DNA from: JAZDLC01 sp043802345
GTDB lineage: Bacteria > Planctomycetota > B15-G4 > JADJEK01
Length of the DNA: 20,214 nt
Reading direction: 5' to 3'
Assembly (NCBI GenBank): GCA_043802345.1
Contig: JAZDLC010000225.1
Coordinates: 1-20,214 of the forward strand
Shown here: in pieces, positions 13,108 through 20,214 of the stretch
Position numbering within the stretch: position 1 is the first letter of the stretch
Layout of the letters: each line of letters starts with the position of its first letter
Program-made: the position numbers and the translations under genes
The notes under the pieces: model-generated
What the model saw: only the letters and a program-made list of their open reading frames with translations
Told to the model about the DNA's origin: nothing
Database searches by the model: none

Positions 13108-15711
13108 CTACCGGAACGCCTCCGCTCCCTCCCTCAGCGCCGCCTCGATCTGCTCCTGCGTGATCCTGGCCGAGAACGTCTGCAACTCCTTGCTCTCGAC
13201 GACCTCCACGGGCAGGTTCAGTGAGTCGGCGAAGAACTCCCGGGGAATCTGCTCCACCCTCACCTCGACCCCGAACTTGACGACGTACCTGCCCGGCTCG
13301 GCGACGGTCCACTCTACGTTCTCGCCGCGGACCTCCCGCACGGGATACTCGAGCCAACGCCGGAAGGGGCCCAGCCTGTCGCCGGCGCCAGGCGAATAGA
13401 AGATCCCGCAGATCGGCGTCATCCCGTCCGGCAAGGGGACCTCGTCCGCATCGACGTCGATTCGCAGCGGAATCCCCCGGCGCATCGTCACGGTCGTCAG
13501 GCCGGGTCCCAATGAGACCAGGCGGTGCTGGTAGCCTTCCGCGCTGACGACGCAGTGCAGAACGGGAGTCGAAGTCGGCAGGCTGGCGCGTCCCTTCTCG
13601 TCGGTCGCCGGCCGCTCACGATCCGGGCAGACGACCCTCGCTCCACGGATCGGACTGCCGTCTTCCGAGAGGACCTCAAGAAGGCAGAGCAGGATCTTCC
13701 CTCTCAGGTCGATCGTGATCTCCTGGTCCGCTCGATCCTGATCCTCGGCAAGCCTGATCGGCCCCTCGCGATACAGCGGTTCATCCTCCCCCCGGATAGA
13801 GACCTCGAACGCATACTCTCCGGCGGGGAGGCCGGGCTGAACGAAGCGTCCCTCTTGACCCGCCATGATGTAACGAGTCTGGTCCGGACCGTGCAGCATG
13901 ACGCTCAGATGGCGAGCAGCGATCCCGTCGTCGAGCAGCAGCCTCCCCGCCAATTGACACCCAGACCCAAGCACGAGTTGGAGATCGGTCTCTCCCCTCA
14001 CGAACGGCCGCGAGAGGATCGGCCGGTACCCTTCAAGGTGGAGCGTCAGGGAACCCCCACTCGCCCCGAGTTCCGTGTACAGACCGAACCTGCCGTCGCC
14101 GCCCGTGGTGCTGCCGAACCTGTACTCCCCATCGTCTCTTTTCGAGGAGGCGCCTTGCAACCAGGCCAGCTCGTCTCGCTTTGCGGGCTTCACCGTGGCG
14201 GAAACGCGCACTCCCGGCAAGGGATGACCCCTCTCATTCTTGACCGAGCCGGCCACCAGCACCGGCACCTCGGCCATGGTGACATCGCCGAGGTCGAACA
14301 GGCCTACGCTTTCAGGCCGCGGGATGGAAACATCCAGTCTCCAGGCCTGATCCAGGTAACGATGCGGATCCGGGTCCGCGCGATAGATCGAGAGAGATCC
14401 CGCCTTCTCGCTCGACGGAATGACATATCGGAACCGCCCCTGTTCGTCCGTGGTGAACGTGGGACGGCTGACGGTCAGGTCCCAGAAACCCACGCTCGGC
14501 ACCGGCTGCACCGCGCACGGAGTACTCTTCAGCAAGGCCCCGTCCGCCCCGAAGAGACGCCCCTCCAGGACGCGCGACGTGGTTTCAGGAGAACTCAACC
14601 TCGCGACAATCGTGATCTCGTCCTGTCCCGCGTCGATCCCCGGGTGATGGAGTTCCAGCGCCTCGAAGCCGCTCTCCCTCGCAAAGCGCACCTTCGCGTT
14701 GAACGGCGCGTTCAGCATGACGAAGGGAAACACCGACACGCCCTGCACACACGGCACGGATTCCCTTTCCTCGACAAGCTTCTTGCGGTCCGTCTTCCAG
14801 TGGGCCATGACCCCCGCCTCACCCTGGTACGGCCGTCCTTCCGGATCCCGGACCTCCACGCGGACTCTCCCGGTAGGCGGCGCCACGACGCGCACCGGCT
14901 CGGCCGGCAGGTCGCCTCGAAAGACCTCCTCCCCTGGTCCAGCGAACAACGTGACCTTCGGCACGAGGTACAGCTTCGATATGTCCGCGACGTATCCCGT
15001 GAGCGCCAATCTCAGGTAGACCTCAGGGATGGTGACCACGCTGCTTCCAGGCGCCGGCACCCCGACGAACAGTTCCTTGTCGGTCATGTTCTGTGAGTGA
15101 GCAACGACCAGCCGCACCGGAATCTCAGGAAGCGGCTGGCCAGATCGGTCAACGACTGTTGCCAAGAGAGATCCGCCCTCGAAGATCCGGATCGTCTGGG
15201 GCTTCAGCGATGCCTTGATTCTCGCGATCCCACGCCGGTCTCCCTGGCTGGCCCAGGCATATGCGACCCCACTGGGCTCCGGGACGCGCACCGAGCCAGA
15301 ATCATCGGTGAGATGCCTTTCACCGGCATCCGGAAAAGCCACGCTGAGATCAGCCAGTTCCGCCCACCACGGACTCCTCGCGAAGCGTGACACGCCGGAC
15401 GGTTCCCCGGGGAGCTGCGACTCCGCGACAACAACCACGAGAGCGCCAAGGACCGGCGTGCTGGTGTCGCCATCGAGCACCTCCAGCACGATCCCGTCCG
15501 GAGCCTCGGCACGCGTGGTCTCTTGAGACGACGCCGGCACGGACTCGCGTTCCAGGACGCCACCCTCCTCCGCGGGCCGCGCTGATTGCGTCAGGTCCTG
15601 GGTTCCAAAGGTGACCGCCGGGGTCAGGTCCTCGGCCGATCGCCCCCGCCAGAGAAGCCAGCATGCGATGGCAAAGGCGATGAGAATGACCGAAGCCGTG
15701 AGCGTGCGCAT
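13108..15711 (-). CDS. Large N-terminally anchored protein with carboxypeptidase-regulatory-like beta domains
   Basis: An 867-residue protein. A single membrane helix lies near the N-terminus (about residues 5-21, SVILIAFAIACWLLW), followed by RGR, so the bulk is probably outside the cytoplasmic membrane. The rest is a string of beta-sandwich modules of the CarboxypepD_reg/transthyretin type. These show patterns such as GSVKNERGHPLPGVRVSATV, then DGRFGLYTELGASGG, and EVLSEDGSPIRGARVVCPD, then TDEKGRASLPTSTPV. I count about five or six such modules by eye. No enzyme motif is visible. Related proteins are common in Planctomycetota-like genomes and are usually annotated only by this fold. The ATG at 15711 was preferred; an in-frame GTG at 15747 would add 12 residues. 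It diverges from the acylase gene across about 220 bases. A structural or binding role at the cell envelope is inferred. Confidence 0.8.
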   Translation of the reverse strand: MRTLTASVILIAFAIACWLLWRGRSAEDLTPAVTFGTQDLTQSARPAEEGGVLERESVPASSQETTRAEAPDGIVLEVLDGDTSTPVLGALVVVVAESQLPGEPSGVSRFARSPWWAELADLSVAFPDAGERHLTDDSGSVRVPEPSGVAYAWASQGDRRGIARIKASLKPQTIRIFEGGSLLATVVDRSGQPLPEIPVRLVVAHSQNMTDKELFVGVPAPGSSVVTIPEVYLRLALTGYVADISKLYLVPKVTLFAGPGEEVFRGDLPAEPVRVVAPPTGRVRVEVRDPEGRPYQGEAGVMAHWKTDRKKLVEERESVPCVQGVSVFPFVMLNAPFNAKVRFARESGFEALELHHPGIDAGQDEITIVARLSSPETTSRVLEGRLFGADGALLKSTPCAVQPVPSVGFWDLTVSRPTFTTDEQGRFRYVIPSSEKAGSLSIYRADPDPHRYLDQAWRLDVSIPRPESVGLFDLGDVTMAEVPVLVAGSVKNERGHPLPGVRVSATVKPAKRDELAWLQGASSKRDDGEYRFGSTTGGDGRFGLYTELGASGGSLTLHLEGYRPILSRPFVRGETDLQLVLGSGCQLAGRLLLDDGIAARHLSVMLHGPDQTRYIMAGQEGRFVQPGLPAGEYAFEVSIRGEDEPLYREGPIRLAEDQDRADQEITIDLRGKILLCLLEVLSEDGSPIRGARVVCPDRERPATDEKGRASLPTSTPVLHCVVSAEGYQHRLVSLGPGLTTVTMRRGIPLRIDVDADEVPLPDGMTPICGIFYSPGAGDRLGPFRRWLEYPVREVRGENVEWTVAEPGRYVVKFGVEVRVEQIPREFFADSLNLPVEVVESKELQTFSARITQEQIEAALREGAEAFR

Positions 15712-15931
15712 GTCGAGGAGGCCCCTTCTGAAGATCTTCAGAACCACCGCTCCGCGAGACTAGCAGGCCGCACCCGTGGCCGTCCAGCCCGGCCAATCTA
15801 GCCCACGTTCCCACCCCACTCCTTCTTCAACCTCCCGACTCGTGCCACCCGCCTCCCGCCTGAATCTGCTACTCTCCTTGGGCGGCGTCGGACACCGTCC
15901 CAACAGAGACGAGCACGGACAGGGAACTCAC

Positions 15932-18106
15932 ATGATTCATTTTGTTGCCGCCCTCCTTCTCGCCCCGACCTGCCTGGCCGGCGCCGGAGAAGACGCCGAT
16001 CTGCAACGGTGGGAGGAAACCGCGCAGCAAGTCGAGATCCTGCGCGACACCTTCGGGGTCCCCCACGTCTTCGGCAAGACCGACGCCTCGACCGTGTTCG
16101 GCTACGCCTACGCCCGCTGCGAGGACCGCTTCTCCGTCGTCGAAGGGTTCTACATCCGGGCGCTCGGAAGGCTCTCGGAGGTGATGGGGGCGCCCGGCCT
16201 GCCTTCCGACATCCTCATGCGGGCGATGGAGCTGGAGAAGCATTCCCGGGCGGAGTACGAGCGGGCCGATCCCGCGCTGAAGGCGATCTGCCGCGGTTAT
16301 TCCGACGGCGTCAACTACTACTTGCAGCAGCATCCGGAAGAGAAGCCGATGCTCCTGACTCGCTTCGAACCATGGTTCGCGCTCGCGGGCCAGCGCGCGA
16401 TGTGGAGTCTCTACGGCTTCGAATGGAACGGCATTTCGGATCTGGACATCCTCTCCGCGGTCAAGACCGAAGTCGTGTCGAAGGAGACCTCGGCGATCGA
16501 GAAGGACGCTGATGAAGTGACAGAGGTTGCTTCCCTCTTCGGCGGGGCGCCGGCCTCCAGCCTGCCCGGTTCGGTCGCCTTCGGCTGCAACGAGTGGGCG
16601 GTCGGTCCCTCCCGCAGCGCGTCTGGAAAGGCCATGCTCCTGATCGACCTGCACCTCCCGCTCGAGGCGCCGTACGAGGCGCACCTGATCAGCGAGGAGG
16701 GGTACCGCGTCACGGGGTGCAACGCGTACGGCCACTGCATCCTGCCGATTCTCGGCCTCAACGATCATCTCGGCTGGGCCTTCACGAACAACTACATCGA
16801 CTGGGTCGATCTCTACATGGAGTCGTTCGACCACCCGGACGACGCGCAGCTCTACCGCTATGGCGAGGAGTGGCTCCGGGCCGAGGAGTGGACCTCCGAC
16901 GTGAAGGTCAAGATTGGAAGCGGCTTCGAGGTGCGGCGCCTCCACCTCAAGAAGACGCACCACGGTCCGATCCTCGCCGAGCGCGAGGGAAATCCGGTCG
17001 CCGTCAAGGTGGCGCTGCTCGAAGCAGGAGGCGTGCTGCAGCAGCTCTACCACATGGGACGGGCGACCGATCTCGAGGAGTTCCTGGCGGCGCTCGACGA
17101 GAACGCCCTCGTGAATCAGAACCTGCTCTACGCAGACAGCTCGGGCAACATCTACTACGTCTACAATGGCCTCATGCCGAAGCGGTCGAACGAGTTCGAC
17201 TGGTCGCAGCCGGTCGACGGCAGCGATCCGGAGACCACCTGGACGGGGATCCACGGCCTGTTCGAGCGGCCACAGCTGCTCAACCCCGAGAGCGGCTACC
17301 TCCAGAACTGCAACTCCTCACCGTTTGCGGCGACCGACGGGAAGCACCCTGAACCGGAGAGCTTTCCTCGCTACATGGTGGGAAAGCAGGACGTGGATTC
17401 CCGGCGGGCCCGCGAGGCGAGACGCCTGCTCACTTCGCAGCCGCGGTTCACCTTCCTTGAGTGGGCGCGGCTCCCTTTCACCGGGCATCTGCCGCTCGAG
17501 GACGTTCTGGACCCGTTCACGGAAGGCGTCACCGAGGAGCAACTCGGCGGGGACAGGAGGCTCGCGGAAGCGGTGGCGGAGCTGCGCTCCTGGGACTACA
17601 CGGCCGGCGTGGACTCCGTCGCGACGACTCTCGCCATCCTCCTGGTCGAGCGGGCGCGCGAGTTCGGCGGCGTCAAGACGGAGAGGTTGAGGAAGGTCAT
17701 CGGCGACCTGGAAGACCGGTTCGGCACCTGGCGCGTACCCTGGGGTGACCTCAATCGCCTGCAGCGCCCGGTCGCAGAAAGCTACTCCGACGACCGGATG
17801 AGCCTGCCGGTGCCGGGGACACAGACGGGCGGAGCCTTCATGTACCTGTCACGGCGGCAGGCCGGAAGCAGGCTCCGGTACGGGTACCACGGACATGCCT
17901 ACACCTGCGCCGTCGAATTCGGGGACGCGCCGCGCGCCCGCTCGGTCATCCCGTATGGCCAGAGCACCGATCCAAAGTCGCCCCACTACTTCGATCAGGC
18001 GCCCTACTACGCCACGGGCCAGATGAAACCGGCGTGGCGCGAGCGCGAAGAAGTGGAGAAGAACCTCCGCCGGTCGTACCATCCGGGTGCCGAGACCGAC
18101 TCCTGA
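15932..18106 (+). CDS. Penicillin-acylase-family (S45) Ntn hydrolase with Cys at the nucleophile position
   Basis: A 724-residue precursor with signal peptide MIHFVAALLLAPTCLAGA, hence periplasmic or secreted. The order is alpha-subunit region (about 25-200, EILRDTFGVPHVFGKTDAST), linker (about 190-217) and beta-subunit beginning at residue 219. The self-cleavage site reads FGCNEWAVGPSRSASGK, where the family normally has G-S-N-x-W, so the N-terminal nucleophile would be Cys219 rather than Ser. Other hallmarks are present: LIDLHLPLEAPYE, GWAFTNNYIDWVDLY, and GYLQNCNSSPF, which matches the region of the oxyanion Asn of E. coli penicillin G acylase. The family hydrolyses amides such as penicillins, acyl-homoserine lactones or acylated peptides; the substrate here is unknown. 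AGGGA lies seven bases upstream of the chosen ATG. The frame is open further upstream to 15776 but shows no signal peptide there. Confidence 0.9.
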   Translation: MIHFVAALLLAPTCLAGAGEDADLQRWEETAQQVEILRDTFGVPHVFGKTDASTVFGYAYARCEDRFSVVEGFYIRALGRLSEVMGAPGLPSDILMRAMELEKHSRAEYERADPALKAICRGYSDGVNYYLQQHPEEKPMLLTRFEPWFALAGQRAMWSLYGFEWNGISDLDILSAVKTEVVSKETSAIEKDADEVTEVASLFGGAPASSLPGSVAFGCNEWAVGPSRSASGKAMLLIDLHLPLEAPYEAHLISEEGYRVTGCNAYGHCILPILGLNDHLGWAFTNNYIDWVDLYMESFDHPDDAQLYRYGEEWLRAEEWTSDVKVKIGSGFEVRRLHLKKTHHGPILAEREGNPVAVKVALLEAGGVLQQLYHMGRATDLEEFLAALDENALVNQNLLYADSSGNIYYVYNGLMPKRSNEFDWSQPVDGSDPETTWTGIHGLFERPQLLNPESGYLQNCNSSPFAATDGKHPEPESFPRYMVGKQDVDSRRAREARRLLTSQPRFTFLEWARLPFTGHLPLEDVLDPFTEGVTEEQLGGDRRLAEAVAELRSWDYTAGVDSVATTLAILLVERAREFGGVKTERLRKVIGDLEDRFGTWRVPWGDLNRLQRPVAESYSDDRMSLPVPGTQTGGAFMYLSRRQAGSRLRYGYHGHAYTCAVEFGDAPRARSVIPYGQSTDPKSPHYFDQAPYYATGQMKPAWREREEVEKNLRRSYHPGAETDS

Positions 18107-18117
18107 AGATCGAAGAG

Positions 18118-18315
18118 ATGCTGAACCTGGACAAGAGCCTGCCGGCCGACCTCGAAGCGCGGATCCGCGCCCGCGGCATGCGCGTCGAGGAGCGGCTCGC
18201 CCTGCTGAAGAAGCTGCAGGAACCGGGCGGCGCGGAGGAGATCCGCCGGCGCATCGAGACGCTGAAGCAGCAGATGGAGGCCTGCGCTTCAAAGGTGCGG
18301 GGAGCCTTGCGATGA
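18118..18315 (+). CDS. Small coiled-coil protein upstream of the Rad50-like ATPase
   Basis: A 65-residue, highly charged helical protein starting MLNLDKSLPADLEARI and ending KQQMEACASKVRGALR, with heptad-like spacing over residues 20-60. I do not recognise a family. It begins 12 bases after the acylase stop, and its TGA overlaps the ATG of the following ATPase gene (ATGA). This coupling is the main reason to believe it is real. The ribosome site GAAGAG abuts the ATG and is weak. It is probably a partner of the ATPase, made in matched amounts. An upstream in-frame ATG at 18034 lies inside the acylase gene and is unlikely. Confidence 0.65.
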   Translation: MLNLDKSLPADLEARIRARGMRVEERLALLKKLQEPGGAEEIRRRIETLKQQMEACASKVRGALR

Positions 18316-20214
18316 GCGAGGAGGCCTCCCCCATTCGCCTGACTTCCATCCTCCTGAAGAACTTCCGGGGCTGGCTCGGCGAGCATCGGATCCGGCTCGG
18401 ACCCGGATTGACCCTGCTCCTCGGCGAAAACGGTTCAGGAAAGAGCAGCGCCCTCAACGCCATCGAGTGGTGCCTCTTCGGCGCGGAGGTTGCCCGCAAG
18501 GGGAGCGGGATCGACGAGCGCGGCGACTGGGAGATCCAGCACCGCGCCTCGCGGGACGAGGTCAAGGTGATCCTGACCTTCGACACGGAAGCAGGCCCGG
18601 CGAAGCTCACGCGATCGCGGGCCGCCGGCGCGAGGGTTCGGGATCCGGACCTCTTCCAGCTCGAACTCCCGGATGAAGGCCTGCTCGACGAGGAGGCGGC
18701 GGGCGACTGGATGAGCCGGCATCACTTGCCGGACTGGACGACCTGGAAGCAGGCCTTCTGCCAGCACCAGGAGCAATTGCGCGTGCGGCTGACCGACAGC
18801 GGGGAACGCTCGTTGCAGCTCGGACGGCTGCTCGGCCTGGAGGCGTACCAGGAATTCAACGACGAGCTCAAGGCGCTCAAGGTGGCTGATCTGGAGAAGG
18901 CGGCGGGAAGCGCGCTGGCGGGGATCGAGGAGGAGCTGAAACGCGCCGTCGAGAGACCCGGGGCCGAACTGCGCGGACTCGAAGACCAACTGGAGGCGCG
19001 CGGCATCGCCAGGGCCGAGATCGGCGACGCCCTGATCGACGGCCGCGCGCGATCGCTCCTTGCCGACGCGCGAGAACTGGCGGCCGCGATCGGGCTGGCG
19101 GCGGAGTTTCCCGACGCCGACTCCTCCCGCCTGGAAGACGCCCAAGAGTGGGCGAACCACTGGGAAGCGCGGGTCCAGTCCCGCAAGGGAGAGCTGGAAC
19201 GCGAACTCGGCGCGTGCCGCGGTCGGTGGCAGGAACTCGACCTGGCCCTCAAGGCCCAGCAACCCTCGGAGCAGCGCCGGCAGGACGCCCGCGCGGCGCT
19301 CGACCGGTGGATGAAGGAACATGGGGATGAGGCGGCGCTCGACGCAGAGCACAAGGAACTGGAAGGGCAGCGGATGAGGCTACTCGAGGAGGAGAAGGGA
19401 CGCAATGCAACTCTGGCGCTCCTGCGACACGCGGCCGAAGAGGCGAAGCGACGCGGTCTGGGCGACGCCTGCCCGGTCTGCGGGAAGGGAGGCGCCGGCC
19501 TCGACGCGAGGCTCGCGCGCAGTATCGAGGAGCAGGGCGCGGACGACCTCGCGAAGCGGCTCGATCCGATCAAGGCGCGCGAGGCGCGTCTCGAGGAGCA
19601 GGCCGCCGAACTCTCCCGCCTGAGGAGCGCGGCTCGCGCCGTGCAGGCGGAACACGACGGCCTCGCCGAGCGCCTCCGTTCACTGGTCCCTGCGGACGAT
19701 CCTGATGCCACGAAAGCCGCCAGGAGCCAGCTCGAGAGCTGGAAGCGGGGGATCGCGGACCTCGCGGACCAGCTCCGCCGCATCGACGCGCACCTCGGCG
19801 CCTTTCGCTCGGAGCGCGAGCTCCTCGGCCTCCTCGCCAGGTGGCGCGTCGGCCGCGCCCGCGCCGAGGCCGCGACCGGCGACCTCCAGCAGATCGCGGC
19901 CTTTGATGACCTCCAGCGCATGATCGACGAGGCCGCGAACCTCGCCTGCGATCTCGACATGCTCGGGAGTCTCGCGCGCGAAGCGCAGGAAAGGCGCTCC
20001 GCCGAGCGGGTCGAGATCGTCAACACGAGCCTCGGCCGGTACTTCCGTCTCATCGCCGGCGATCCCGCCGGGGCGGGGGTGCGTGTGCAGGTCAAGTCGA
20101 CCGCCACGAGGCTTATCTACCGGCTCGTCGACGCGGAGGGCGCGGACGTCACGCCGATCCTCAACCAGGCGGCGCTCAACGCCCTCTCCTTCGCCATGCT
20201 CTTCGCCCAGGCCG
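18312..20214 (+). CDS. Rad50/SbcC-like AAA ATPase, C-terminus cut by window edge
   Basis: 634 residues are visible. The N-terminal ABC half (1 to about 190) has LKNFRGW (15-21), Walker A GENGSGKSS (38-46), and FCQHQEQLRVR as the Q-loop region. A long coiled coil follows, with a zinc-hook-like CPVCGK at 387-392, the single Cys-x-x-Cys typical of Rad50/SbcC apex hooks. The coil returns to a second ABC half containing LNQAALNALSFAMLF, at the place of the signature helix; the edge cuts the gene before Walker B. Such ATPases tether or remodel DNA ends, usually with a nuclease partner. No SbcD/Mre11 gene lies upstream; instead a 65-residue coiled-coil gene overlaps its start. A role in repair or in phage defence are both possible. 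The missing downstream neighbours would decide. Confidence 0.85.
   Translation, partial: MSEEASPIRLTSILLKNFRGWLGEHRIRLGPGLTLLLGENGSGKSSALNAIEWCLFGAEVARKGSGIDERGDWEIQHRASRDEVKVILTFDTEAGPAKLTRSRAAGARVRDPDLFQLELPDEGLLDEEAAGDWMSRHHLPDWTTWKQAFCQHQEQLRVRLTDSGERSLQLGRLLGLEAYQEFNDELKALKVADLEKAAGSALAGIEEELKRAVERPGAELRGLEDQLEARGIARAEIGDALIDGRARSLLADARELAAAIGLAAEFPDADSSRLEDAQEWANHWEARVQSRKGELERELGACRGRWQELDLALKAQQPSEQRRQDARAALDRWMKEHGDEAALDAEHKELEGQRMRLLEEEKGRNATLALLRHAAEEAKRRGLGDACPVCGKGGAGLDARLARSIEEQGADDLAKRLDPIKAREARLEEQAAELSRLRSAARAVQAEHDGLAERLRSLVPADDPDATKAARSQLESWKRGIADLADQLRRIDAHLGAFRSERELLGLLARWRVGRARAEAATGDLQQIAAFDDLQRMIDEAANLACDLDMLGSLAREAQERRSAERVEIVNTSLGRYFRLIAGDPAGAGVRVQVKSTATRLIYRLVDAEGADVTPILNQAALNALSFAMLFAQA

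Noticed and set aside
13525..15096. Plus-strand open frame opposite the beta-repeat protein
   Set aside because: Antisense shadow with Arg/Asp-rich composition and no start signal.
15869..17254. Minus-strand open frame of 461 codons opposite the acylase
   Set aside because: The plus strand carries clear S45 motifs along the same stretch. The minus frame is compositionally a shadow.
18722..20107. Minus-strand open frame of 461 codons opposite the Rad50-like gene
   Set aside because: Ser/Arg-rich low-complexity shadow of coiled-coil coding sequence.

Overview
This is a GC-rich bacterial window whose gene content fits a heterotroph that degrades polysaccharides. It holds secreted glycoside hydrolases, a lyase-like enzyme, a sugar-binding lipoprotein, an ECF sigma factor coupled to an anti-sigma/vWA fusion, and a large membrane-anchored protein with carboxypeptidase-regulatory-like beta domains. 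This mix is most familiar from Planctomycetota and neighbouring phyla (Verrucomicrobiota, Acidobacteriota, Hydrogenedentota-like lineages). There is no rRNA or single-copy marker to prove it, so the placement is an inference. I saw no tRNA, rRNA, CRISPR array or intact transposase.

Layout. (1) Positions 1-4855, minus strand: a sugar-utilisation operon read as GH2 hydrolase, then a YtfQ-like furanose-binding lipoprotein, then a GH127/DUF1680 arabinofuranosidase cut by the left edge. Between the lipoprotein and GH127 sits a four-helix-bundle (23S rRNA intervening-sequence protein family) gene, preceded by a pair of inverted GTACTC-rich palindromic elements. It looks like a small cassette inserted into the operon. 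(2) Positions 4916-7541: an ECF sigma factor and a translationally coupled anti-sigma/vWA (YfbK-like) protein, bracketed on both sides by copies of a REP-like hairpin. (3) Positions 7662-8917, plus strand: an AAA ATPase of the DUF4143 family, immediately preceded by three evenly spaced palindromes that look like an operator array. (4) Positions 8964-9941, minus: a class I methyltransferase. (5) Positions 10139-12694, minus: a secreted PcRGLX/YetA-like lyase-family protein with an EF-hand loop. (6) Positions 13108-15711, minus: a large N-terminally anchored beta-sandwich repeat protein. (7) Positions 15932-20214, plus: an S45 penicillin-acylase-family Ntn hydrolase with Cys where Ser is expected, a 65-residue coiled-coil protein, and a Rad50/SbcC-like ATPase cut by the right edge.

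How they fit together. GH2, the YtfQ-like lipoprotein and GH127 form a coherent route for trimming and capturing furanose-containing plant or algal glycans (arabinan, arabinogalactan). The lyase-like protein may add pectin or rhamnogalacturonan degradation. The sigma/anti-sigma-vWA pair is a self-contained envelope regulator. The four-helix cassette and the ATPase with its palindromes are both single genes attached to their own palindromic repeats. These two are the best candidates for something not yet well described.
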